Part shown: in pieces, positions 11,801-20,989 of the stretch
Numbering within the stretch: position 1 is the stretch's first letter
Layout: every line of letters begins with the position of its first letter
Source of the DNA: Narthecium ossifragum
Taxonomy: Eukaryota; Streptophyta; Magnoliopsida; Dioscoreales; Nartheciaceae
DNA length: 64,000 nt
Assembly: GCA_963920575.1 (NCBI GenBank)
Contig: OY986969.1
Span: 17,221,288 to 17,285,287 of the forward strand
Direction: 5' to 3'
The notes under the pieces: generated by a model
The model's input: the letters and a program-made list of their open reading frames with translations, nothing else
The model's database searches: none
Told to the model about the DNA's origin: nothing
Position numbers and translations under genes: made by a program

Positions 11801-14603
11801 GACGGCGATCATCGCTGATCTGAGCGATGACAAAATGGACGATGACATTTTGAGGTCATCGTTCAAAATGGACGATGGGTAAGGCTGGGCGATGAGGGAT
11901 GATGGATGATGAGCGATGATGCTCTGTTTTCCATTCTAACGGCCATAGGTTGCCCTCTTCGACTGAGACCTTTGAGGACGACGAGGACCTGGGCCTGCTG
12001 CGTTGCTCTGTTTTCCTCCTATCGGCTACAAATTGCCGTATAGCAACGATGATGCCTTGGGTTTGCTTTGGGGAGGCTGCGGCCTGAGGATTTGGGCTAG
12101 GGCCGTCGAGGGGTTCTAAGAGAAATGGAGCAGCTTACCCATCATTCCGCCGCTACCGTCGTCGGATGGATCTCCTCTCCGCCGTTTGCCGTCCAATGGC
12201 TTTCTTTTCCACCGTTGTTCCACACCGCGCCGGAGACGGAGGTGATGACTCCGACGTTGCTCTGTTCTCCCCCCAACGGCCATAGGTTGCCATCTTCCTA
12301 AGTGATAGGAGCTTTGAGGCCGACGTTGGCGCGGCGATGAGGGATCTGGGATGCTCGAAGGAAACCGCGGTCTGGGACGGAGTATTCCATTTTTTGCCGT
12401 CGTCCCATGGCCAGCCGAGTGAAGACCGCGCCGGAGACGGAGGCAATCCCGGCTTTTGCTGATGCTGGTGGCAGTGAGGTCGCGAAGGATGCTCTGTTTT
12501 CTACCTCTATTTTTTCTTCTCCAACGGGGACTCCGATGGTTTTCCCGTCCGCGATGGCCGTTGTGGTCACCATTGCCGTCAATTGTTTTACCACCCATGC
12601 TCTGTTTTCCCCTTCATCAACGTTGTGGCTTTGGTAGCGGCGAATGGGTTCGCCGTTTGAAGGAGATCTCCATGCTGTCAGAGGATTCCTCCCATGCCGT
12701 GGAGGTAGAAAATGAAACCGCCGGAGTTGGTGACGACGACGTTTGAGATTGCAGAGGATGATGATGTTGAGGGTGGCGGCGCAAAGGTGGGAAAGATGGG
12801 TTCCAAGGCTCCGAAGTGGAGGATCTCTGCCTTGAACCGCTCGAACCACCTTAAACTGCTTGAAACTGCTACAACTTTCACATCGTGCATGATCTCCTTT
12901 TGAGATCCCTACCTTGAACCGCTGGAACCGTCTGGAACTGCTTGAACTGCTATGAACTGCTGCGGTTTTCACAACGTGTGCATGATCTCTTCTTGACATT
13001 CCTGTTTTGAACCGCTTGAACCGCTCTAAACTGCTGCGCAGAGGCAGCGAATGGTGAGGTGTCCTCCCTGATGACGCCGCCGGCAACAGATCTCCAAGAA
13101 GAAGATGACTGGCCGTCTCCGGCATGTAGACGCTGATCGGGAGGCCATTGATGGAGATGCAGGTGTTCTTCATGCGGAGCAGAGATGCTTTGAACCTCTT
13201 CTCCATCTCCAGATTCTGAATATTTTCCCTGTCATTAAAATCTTTAAAAATTGTTAGGACAAGTTGTTCTTCATTTTCTCTGAATTTCAACACACTGTCC
13301 CACCGGGCGTGCCAAAAAATGTTAGAACAGAAATTATGACCGTTGACCGGGACTGTAATCAAGGTCAAAATCTGTTAGAACATTTAAGAATCAGGAGATT
13401 GTGGTTTTTTGTTCTTCTCCTTCGAATGATCGAATTAGAAGTGTTGAAGCTTTCGGGAATGGAAAATGGTAAATGGGAATAATGGAAAATGGGAAATGGA
13501 GGATGGAAAATGGAATTCTATGTGAAATCTACTCCTATTTTAGGTAGATCTACTCCTAGAAATAAAGAATTATGGTAGCACTACTCCTAGAAAAATATGA
13601 TAATTCTACTCCTATGGAAGAAATTAATGTAGCACTACTCCTAGAAATGAAGGACGTTGCAGGAATTAAAAGGAAGGAAAATGCAGGAATTTAAAGGAAG
13701 GAAAATGCAGGAATTTAAAGGAAGGAAAATGCTTCATTGCTGAATTTAAAAGGCTACATTAATAATAAATATAAAAGAGTACATAAAAGATAAAAAGTAG
13801 TTTTGCTTTGATGGCCGGGGCCCTTTTTTCTTCTTCCTCTTGGCTATTTATAGGGCTTCTGATAACTGATTTGGAAACTGTCAGGAAACCACTCTGCAGT
13901 TGCTGCAACTGTTGCTTTGAAAGTGGAAACCACCAAAACTACATAACTGGTCTAAACTGCTCTGGAACCGCCACTAAACAACGCCTCCTGTCTTCCGCTG
14001 TATTTTTGCTGATTATAACCTTGGAATCTGGCAAAACTCTAAACATCAAAGTTGTAGGTCTTCAAATTAGCTTTCCAACGGTACCAGAAACGTCCAATTT
14101 GGACATCGGATGAAAAAGTTATGGCCAAAATACTTAGACTGCACTAATGGCCGATTAGCAAATATGGTCGATAAATCTTTGGTCGATAGAAAATCTGGTC
14201 GATAGTTTTTGGACATTTGGTCTTATTTACCAGTTTGCCACTAAACTCTTTGACCATTAATTTGATACATGAAATGACCGAATTTGGAGATGACGTCAAC
14301 AACAAAGTTGTAGATCTTTTCGTCCTCTTTTCAATGGTTCAAGAATCGGTCAGTTTGGACACTTGGTGTAAAAGTTATGGCCAAAATACTCTAATTGTGT
14401 CAACATCGAAGTATCTTTTGGCCGATTGGCAATATTTACGAAATTGCCATTAATCGCCCAAATGGCTATATTTATTGCTAACAGTTTCCTTTTGATTGTG
14501 GATATCTGCTTTCAGGTGCTTTGAGTGCCAGGGATTTGGTCTCAGGAGCTGTCCTAACTGTGGAAAGGGAGGCCTCACTCCAGAGCAGAGAGGGGAGAGA
14601 TAA
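8812..14603 (+). CDS. Small DnaJ-type cysteine-rich zinc-finger protein, 100 aa, four exons
   Basis: Coding exons are 8812-8919, 9387-9446, 9556-9602 and 14516-14603; all introns are GT-AG and the phases join without a stop (303 nt). Residues 1-36 are rich in Ser/Thr/Lys/Arg with almost no acidic residues, as in a plastid transit peptide. The rest is a compact zinc domain with four CXXC units: CQKCSGKG, CPGCKGTG, CFECQGFG and CPNCGKGG, matching the DnaJ/Hsp40 cysteine-rich fold without a J-domain. It ends LTPEQRGER. Plant proteins of this kind act in plastid protein or photosystem assembly; the exact role here is inferred only. Intron 3 is 4,913 bp because an antisense LTR element lies in it; without the element and its target duplication the intron would be 138 bp. 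Confidence 0.88.
9714..10958 (-). repeat. LARD-like element, 3' LTR (left copy)
   Basis: 1,245 bp, TG...CA on both strands. It is 81 bp longer than the other LTR, mainly because of extra copies of GGAAAATGGAAAATGG-like words (9855-9965) and one extra 24-bp unit at 10109-10206. A minus-strand TATA box, CTATAAATAG, is at 10319-10328. Confidence 0.93.
10109..10206. repeat. 24-bp tandem repeat inside the LTR
   Basis: About four units of TGCAGGAATTTAAAGGAAGG plus AAAA. The partner LTR (about 13658-13733) has three units, so copy number changed after insertion. Confidence 0.85.
10959..10973 (-). other. Polypurine tract of the LARD-like element
   Basis: On the minus strand, GACCGGGGGGCAAAA lies immediately before the LTR start TGTTAGC. 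This fixes the element's orientation as minus. Confidence 0.75.
10974..12297 (-). repeat. LARD interior: GTCGATGA/GGCGATGA-type degenerate repeats
   Basis: 10980-11900 is built from loosely repeated words such as TTGGTCGATGACCAATTTTT and TGGGCGATGAGCAATG. The long open frames here (for example 11276-11866) translate to low-complexity Ser/His/Leu/Pro sequence and follow from the repeat, not from selection. 11930-12297 is GC-richer with repeated CTCTGTTTTCC and GCCATAGGTTGCC words. Confidence 0.6.
12298..13296 (-). other. Open frame in the LARD interior, no recognised domain
   Basis: The minus strand stays open for about 330 codons after the primer site. The first 60 codons look protein-like (NEEQLVLTIFKDF, MEKRFKASLLRMKNTC). 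From about 13020 to 12810 the frame consists of repeated units of the type RFKRFKxGxSxGDHARxVK, coming from a DNA repeat around TTGAACCGCTTGAACCG. No gag, protease, RT or integrase motif is visible. It could be a leftover of a gag N-terminus or chance. Confidence 0.3.
13297..13314 (-). other. Primer-binding site of the LARD-like element
   Basis: TGGCACGCCCGGTGGGAC on the minus strand, five T's after the LTR end. It begins with TGG, as expected for complementarity to a tRNA CCA end. Confidence 0.75.
13320..14483 (-). repeat. LARD-like element, 5' LTR (right copy)
   Basis: 1,164 bp, near-identical by eye to 9714-10958 apart from copy-number differences in short repeats. A minus-strand TATA box, CTATAAATAG, at 13844-13853 would drive transcription antisense to the host gene. 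Confidence 0.92.
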
Positions 14604-15789
14604 ATGCCGTTCTACGCTATTCTTCTTATTTCCTTTTTCTTTTTCTTGTTACCAATATCTAGTCTAAAAACCAGTTATATAGCAACATGAAGTGGCTTAC
14701 TATTTTGACACAATTGTCAATAACAACATCCTTTTGATGTGTTTATCTTTAGGTTTTTTTGTTTATTACTGGCTATATTACCACAATGTGATGGAAAAAA
14801 TATATTTGTTCTCAATGTTTGTACTTTGACACTTATTTCTTACCTTTTTTTTTTGCAAATAACCGCCCTAGGTTTTGTGTTGTTAGCGGCTGCCATATTT
14901 AAGTTAATGTGTTTTTGAATGTGTGTTTGCTAGGTAACTATAATTTGTGCTAGCGAGATTTCCTTATGTACTTTAACCATGTGGCTTCCTACCTATAGTA
15001 GGATTACCATAGTTGTATTTCCTTTTTCTGATTTCTCTCAATCTGTAAGATGGAAGGGATCTCTCAATGCAAGCATGCATATTTTCTTCTTCTCTCTAAT
15101 CAACCTTCTAAGAGAGGGCGGAGAGATAATAAACTTACATCCGACGGTGGTGAGGCTTTCGTTCCAAGGGTGGAGAATCACCACAGCACTGCCTGCTAAC
15201 GGAAGAACTGTTATAATTACTTGATCAATTACGGTTTTCCTTAAACCATGCCAAAAGAACGAGCCCACACCTAGTGGTATGCAAGGCATAAGATGGAGGT
15301 ATTTGTGCCAATTGGCTCACTAATTTGATCAATCAAATGGAATGAAGTAAACTTAACTTGGCTACTCTTATAAAAGACTTTATTTCGGATCTTTCACTCC
15401 TCTCAACCAAACACAACAGATAATCAAACATAATAATTTTGTCCTATGGCCAATTAGATCAAAACACAATGGTTACAGAAAGAAGCCACCAGCCAATCCA
15501 TGGGCTTTGCAGGAAAAAAAAGGTGAAAAACCATGTAGATGCCAAGTAGAAAAATTGGAAAATAAATAATAGAGTATTATGTAATATCATCAAAATATTG
15601 GTGGTCATGTGCAAGAAAGAAAACTCAAATTGGGGAACCAGATTCGGATGTGAATTCTAGAATTTGGATTCGGAACCCTCCATCACAAAAATAGACAACT
15701 GACTCTGAGCGTGATAAATAAATAGGAAATTAATGTTAACCTACGTTAGAGAACAATTTTGATAAAAAAAAACTCACGTGATATGTTTT
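14604..15789. other. 3' flank of the host gene; no gene seen
   Basis: AT-rich DNA holding the 3' UTR of the zinc-finger gene at its start. The short open frames around 14980-15290 on both strands show no domain, codon bias or splice logic that I can support. Confidence 0.4.
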
Positions 15790-16600
15790 TAAGATTATAA
15801 CTGATGCAGGACAAAGCCTGGACCCGACCGAGTCCGATCCGGAGCAGCTCCCGAGGCGATCTGGACGCGTTCGGACTCCATCCGTCCGACTCAGATCTCC
15901 GGGCGACCCCGACCGTCGGATGGGCATAACTTTCGATCCGGGTGTCCGATCGGGGCCTGCGACCAATCGAAACGACCGGCTCGACGAGCCCGTCAAGATT
16001 CATCAGAGATCAAATATCTCTCCATGACCTTGACCTCCGAATCTCCAAATTCATTTTCTTTTGGCTTAAAATTCAGTTTTTGTGAAAAACTTTCCTTTTT
16101 AGGCAGTTTGTTCGGGTCTTTCTATTTTTGACAAATTTCATATTTCTAGTAGGTTTTCTCCTCTTGGAATTCCAGGTTTAGTACTTAGATTAGGATAATG
16201 ATGTTTGAGTCCATGTTTGAGTTGGTCTGGTCTTTCCTTAAACCTATAAAAAGGAGGACTTAGGGTTTGTAAAGGGAGTTTTGATGATTAATGAAAGTTA
16301 GGGTTTTTGATTTCTCTCCTTGAGAAATCTGGTTGTCTCTCCCATAGAGAGGTCCACGTTACCCTCCGCCAATAACCCATGGGTAATTTCTAAATACTAA
16401 AGTGCCCTTCTTCTTCTCAAAGTGGGTTGGTGGTTGCCATGGTGGTGGTGGAGGCGGGCGGCAACATGGAGGATGGTGGAGGTGGGCTATGGCTTGAGCA
16501 AAGCTGGTCGCGACATTGCCGGAGGAGTTGACTCTTGACGCATGGAAGGGTGTTTTCCGTCCAGGAAGTGGCGGGATGACCTTTCATATGAGTTTTCATC
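15790..16600 (+). mobile_element. Unclassified LTR-like remnant
   Basis: A GC-rich block (15806-16000) with GATCCG/CGATC words is followed by an AT-rich part with a good TATA box (TATAAAAA at 16245-16252) and a leader-like stretch ending near a GGTGG-rich segment (16430-16490). This resembles a retrotransposon LTR (GC-rich U3, TATA, transcribed leader), but I found no TG...CA ends or target duplication. Confidence 0.35.
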
Positions 16601-16926
16601 TAAGTTTTCGGGGTTGCTTCCCGTTGCAGGGGTCCACGGTTGACGGTCGTGGTACCGTCATAATGCCGGGACCCGCTGCGGATTGGCTGGCAACGGTCGG
16701 TAGTATCGTTGCAGCGATCCAGTTGGACTTGTGTATTATTTTTATCATACTGTTACATGCTTACCTCTTACCTGCGTATGATCATAGCATGCATTTTGTT
16801 TGTGCATTAGATGCATAAGGATAAGGCATGGTCGATGGGTTGATCGTCGATCCGAGGCTTTCGGGTAGCTCAGATTTAGCTCTAGGACCGTGGCTGGTAG
16901 CAAGGTCCAGGTTGGATTGTAGTATT
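16601..16926 (+). mobile_element. Fragment of a Tekay-type LTR
   Basis: It is homologous to 22318-22640 and 29700-30000, sharing TTTTCGGGGTTGCTTCCC, ATGCCGGGACCCGCTGCGGA and CTAGGACCG. It is more diverged than those two are from each other, so it is an older copy. It is cut off at 16926 by the start of the Copia LTR. Confidence 0.75.
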
Positions 16927-17972
16927 TGTTGATCCTAACCTTGTTTTGATGATGCCAATATACATTAAATGATAAAATATATGTTTAATATTTATTACCC
17001 CTTTAATTGGAAATCTTAAATTCAATATCTAAGTCACTTTTGTACTGACGGTCGATGCATGGATCGACTGTGGGAATGTGACGGTCATGGATCGACCGTG
17101 TGGTTGCACGTTGGATACACCATTCTTGGGAAAATGTATTGTTGGCTCACGGTCGATCAGTGCATCGACCGTGGGAAGCCATTTTCTTGACAGAGCCTGA
17201 CGGACGATGCGGCGGTCGATCGTGGAGCATTTATGAAGAAAAGTGAAGAAGCGACAGTCGATCGGAGCATCGACCGTGGGAAGCTTTTTTCTTGACAGAG
17301 GCTGACGGACGATGTGATGGTCGATATCACGATCGACCGTGAGGCGTGACGAACGATGCATGGATCGTCCGATCAAAAAGGCTGAGTTTTTGTACATGAC
17401 GGGCGATGTATGGATCGACCACCAGCAACGCGCAGAGTAAAAAAAGTAGCCGTTGGAGAGTTGCAGAGAGCCGTTGGGTGTCATCTTTGAGCAGGTTGAA
17501 GACTAGATATAAGTAGTTCTATGTTCTAAACTTGCCACAACTATTACTCACATTATTGAGATCATCTGAGCAAGTCTTAGCAAGAGTTGCTACTTATTCT
17601 TTTTTGGGCTACAACCTTTGTAAACTTTCTTCAAGTGTGAAGAGGTACTTTGAGAGTTATCCAACAGCAAGCGGCTGTGATTATAAGGTCATCAAGCACC
17701 GGGAAGCATGGAGGAAAAGCTTGTAAACGATTTACAAGTAGTGGAACCTCAAGGGGAGCCTTGAGAGAAGTGGACGTAGACCAAGAGTTGGGTTGAACCA
17801 CTATAAAATCGGTGCCATCTCTCTCACCTTCCTTGACATTATTCTTCCATGCTATTTTGCTTTAGTTTCATTTCATTTACAAGTATTTAAGGTGTTAGTT
17901 CTCTCCTACCTGATTGTTCCATTAATCTAGTTTTTCAAAAAGAGTCCAATTCACCCCCCTCTTGGACCTTCA
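16927..17972 (+). repeat. Copia-type 5' LTR
   Basis: It starts TGTTGATCCTAACCTTG and ends CTTGGACCTTCA, directly followed by a tRNA-iMet-type primer site. The 1,046 bp include a cluster of palindromic CGGTCGAT...ATCGACCG motifs at 17045-17420. No matching Copia 3' LTR exists in the window: the 3' LTR of the fused element (33247-33628) belongs to a gypsy family. Confidence 0.8.
17045..17420. repeat. Palindromic CGGTCGAT/ATCGACCG array in the Copia LTR
   Basis: At least seven units of the form CGGTCGATnnnnATCGACCG, separated by GTGGGAAG-type and TTGACAGAGCCTGACGG-type spacers. A 20-bp word at 17189-17208 occurs inverted at 47932-47951 in an unrelated LTR. Confidence 0.8.
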
Positions 17973-17974
17973 AT

Positions 17975-17990
17975 TGGTATCACAGCTAGG
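17975..17990 (+). other. Copia primer-binding site (tRNA-iMet type)
   Basis: TGGTATCACAGCTAGG lies two bases after the LTR end. It differs by one base from the usual TGGTATCAGAGC. Confidence 0.85.
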
Positions 17991-18036
17991 TCTCTATTTT
18001 AATGGTGTAACAACCGTTAGAGGATCCTATCTAGAG

Positions 18037-18990
18037 ATGGAAAACATAGAGGGACAAGCTACCAATAGACCACCATACTTCAATGGGTCCAACTGTACAT
18101 ATTGGAAAATCAAGATGAAGATATTCATCCAATCTATGGATTATGAGGCTTGATTAGTAATAGAGGATGAACCTTATATCCCTGTGAAAATTGTTGAAGG
18201 GAAAGAAGTCCCAAAAACAAAGAGTGACTACACCCCAATTGATCTCAAGAACCTTCAAACTAATGCCAAGGCCAAAAGCTTTATATTTTGTGCCCTTAGT
18301 CCTAGTGAATTCAATAGGGTCTCTACATGCAAATCAACAAAAGAGATATGGGACAAACTTGAGGTTGCTTATGAGGGAACAAGCCGGGTTAAAGAATTTA
18401 AGATAAGTATGCTTGTACATGAGTATTAGCTATTTTGCATGAAGAATGATGAAACCATTAGTGAGATGTTTACACGTTTTACTAACATATTAAATGTGCT
18501 TGAATCTCTTGGAAGAATTTATGCTAACGATGAGGTTGTAAGGAAGATTCTTAGGTGTCTACCTAAGTCTTGGGATCCTAAAGTGACAACGATCGAAGAA
18601 GCCAAGGATGTATCCAAGTTGTCACTAGATGAGCTCATGGGTTCCCTCATGACCTATGAGATGAACTTGAAGAGAAGCAACGAAGAGGGAGATAAAAAGA
18701 AGAAGACGGTTGCCTTCAAATCATCTAGCAAAGACTCATCCGATTCAAGTGAATGAGATGACGATGAGGAGTTGGCGATGATATCAAGAAGAATACAAAA
18801 AATCTTCAAGCGCCAAGGAGGAAAGAAATTCTTCAAGAAGAAATTCCCCAAAGGTGAAAAATACAATCATACTTCTTCTAACTCAAATGAAATCATATGT
18901 TATGAGTGTAGGAAGCTCGGACACATCAAGTTTGATTGTCCTCAACTCAAGAAGCCTTCAAAGAAGGAGTTCAAGAAAAAGAAGGCAATG
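18037..18990 (+). pseudogene. Copia gag (UBN2-type) with zinc knuckle, three in-frame stops
   Basis: One frame runs from the ATG at 18037. It has the Copia gag pattern: PPYFNGSNCTYWKIKMKIF, then KEIWDKLEVAYEG, then FTRFTNI and RKILRCLPKSW, followed by a Lys/Ser-rich linker and the CCHC knuckle CYECRKLGHIKFDC (about 18898-18940). Stops are TGA at 18151-18153, TAG at 18427-18429 and TGA at 18754-18756. The first replaces a conserved Trp codon. The frame continues without a break into the gypsy pol. Confidence 0.88.
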
Positions 18991-20989
18991 ATGGGTGGCT
19001 ATGATGCGGTCTTAGGTGCCCAATGGTTGTGCACCCTGGGTAGCATTCACTGGGATTTTGCTCAGTTAAAAATGGAATTCTCGATCAATGAAAGAACAAT
19101 CGAGTTGCAGGGCATTGCTAACCCCCCAAACAGAGTGGTCAGCACATGCAAGGCAAATAGGGCGTTGAAGCACACGGGACAAGGATTCTTTCTCCTACTT
19201 AATGCAATTCAACTAGGGATCGAGCAGGAAGGAGTCCTTGTGAGACATCCAGAGGTCGAACACTTATTGCACCAATTTGAGGATTTATTCCAAGACCCAA
19301 TCAACCTGCCACCTTCAAGGAGCATGGACCATTGCATTCCCTTGAAGGCTGACAACCAACCCATCAATATTCGGCCATATCGATATCCACATTATCAGAA
19401 AAATGAAATTGAGAGGATCGTGTCTGATTTACTCTCTTCTGGTGTCATCCGCCCCAGCGTGAGTCCATATTCCTCCCCTGTCTTGCTTGTTAAGAAGCAT
19501 GATGGTTCCTGGCGCATGTGTGTGGATTATCGAGGCCTCAACAAGGCCACTGTCAAGGACAAGTTTCCAATTCCCCTTATCGATGAGCTTCTAGATAAGC
19601 TTCTAGATGAGCTTCCAGATGAGCTTCTAGATGAGCTTCACGGAGCAAAATATTTTTCTAAACTGGATTTACAAAGTGGTTACCATCAAGTTCGTATGTT
19701 CCCAGCAGATATTGAGAAGACAGCATTCCGCACTCATCACGGTCATTACGAATTTCTCGTAATGCCTTTTGGGCTTACAAATGCCCCGGCCACATTCCAG
19801 GCTTTGATGAATGACAGATTTCAACCCCTGCTCCGTAAGTATGTCCTTGTTTTCTTTGACGATATCCTGATTTATAGCACCCGTGAGGACTTACATTTGC
19901 AGCATCTTCACTCGGTATTCTCTCTTTTGCGCGAGCATAAGCTGGTGCTTAGGCGCAACAAATGTTGTTTCCTTCAAGTCGAGGTGGGCTACTTGGGGCA
20001 CATTATCTCTTCAGAAGGAGTGGTTGTAGATCCTACCAAGATTAGTTCTATGACTGGGTGGCCCACGCCCGCCACTTCAAAGGCCGTGCACGGATTCCTG
20101 GGGCTCACTGGCTACTACCGCAAATTCATCAAAGGTTATGGGCACCTTGTCCGACCATTAACTCAGCTATTGCGGAAGGATAATTTCCACTGGACTTCTA
20201 TTGAGGATACAACTTTCGCTTCTCTTAAGGATGCCATGACTAAAGCTCCAGTACTTGCCTTGCCGGATTTTTCCAAGCCCTTTGTTATTGAGTGTGATGC
20301 ATCCGGCACCGGGATTGGAGCGGTTCTCATGCAAAACGGAAGACCCATTTCTTTTTTTAGCAAGGCATTGCAGGGGCGAAATGAAAAGTTATCAGCATAT
20401 GAGCGGGAAATGCTTGCTCTGGTTACCGCTGTTCAGAGGTAGCGGCCATACCTCCTAGGGAGCCATTTTGTTGTTCGCACGGACCACCAAAGCCTACGAT
20501 TTTTGTGGGAACAAACCATTAATACTGAGGGCCAACACCGTTGGCTCGTCAAGCTTCTCAGGTATGATTTTTCTATTGAATACAAGCCGGGCAAGGAAAA
20601 TATGACAGCTGATGCACTCTCACGGCGACAAGATGGCAGCCTCCTGGCCATCAGCTTCCCTCATCCACGATGGCTCACCGAAATTCAGCAAGCTATAGCC
20701 AGTCAACCGGAGCTGCTTTATATCAAAGACAAAATAGTCAAAGGAGACCTCCCTGCCCAGAGGCATCTTCATGCAGGACTGATCCTTTATAGGGATCACA
20801 TCTTCCTCCTCCCAAACTCTCCACTAATCAATTCTATATTGGCTGCATATCATGGAATGACACATGAAGGTACTCTTAAATTTTTGCATCGTCTACGCTC
20901 TAACTTCTACTGGAAGGGGATGAAAGAGCATGTTCAGAAATTTCTGCAGCAAAGTCCAGTTTGCCAGAAGAGCAAAAGTGAACATTGCA
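18991..20989 (+). pseudogene. Ty3/gypsy chromovirus pol, first part (protease end, RT, RNase H, integrase zinc domain), fused in frame to Copia gag
   Basis: Joined to the Copia gag at about 18990, it begins inside the protease at GGYDAVLGAQWL; the catalytic DSGA motif is absent. The RT has SPYSSPVLLVKKHDGSWR, the YRGLNKATV box and the catalytic FFDDILIYS (about 19852-19880). RNase H starts at ECDASGTGIGAVL and ends with a TADALSRR motif. A TAG at 20440-20442 replaces a conserved Trp. The integrase zinc domain has one zinc Cys changed to Ser (QSPVCQK, about 20955). Five 12-bp units expand the RT at 19582-19641. Split at 20989 by the Tekay insertion; it resumes at 31763. Confidence 0.92.
19582..19641 (+). 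repeat. 12-bp in-frame minisatellite inside the RT
   Basis: Five units of GATGAGCTTCTA start at 19582, 19594, 19606, 19618 and 19630. Related RTs have one DELL-DELHGA stretch here; this one repeats D-E/K-L-L/P four extra times, adding 16 residues just before the KYFSKLDL motif. Confidence 0.9.

Larger units (their letters stand above)
9714..14483 (-). mobile_element. Full-length non-coding LTR retrotransposon (LARD-like) in the host intron
   Basis: Two direct LTRs (9714-10958 and 13320-14483) have ends TGTTAG...TAACA, and the target duplication GTTTC is intact (9709-9713, 14484-14488). Polarity is minus: next to the right LTR a primer site reads TGGCACGCCCGGTGGGAC on the minus strand, and next to the left LTR a polypurine tract reads GACCGGGGGGCAAAA on the minus strand. 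The 2.36 kb interior shows no gag or pol motif, so it would depend on another element for mobility. It is antisense to the host gene and contains its own TATA boxes. Confidence 0.93.

Noticed and set aside
11276..12598. Long minus-strand ORFs in the LARD interior
   Set aside because: Repeat-derived low complexity in overlapping frames; no domain.
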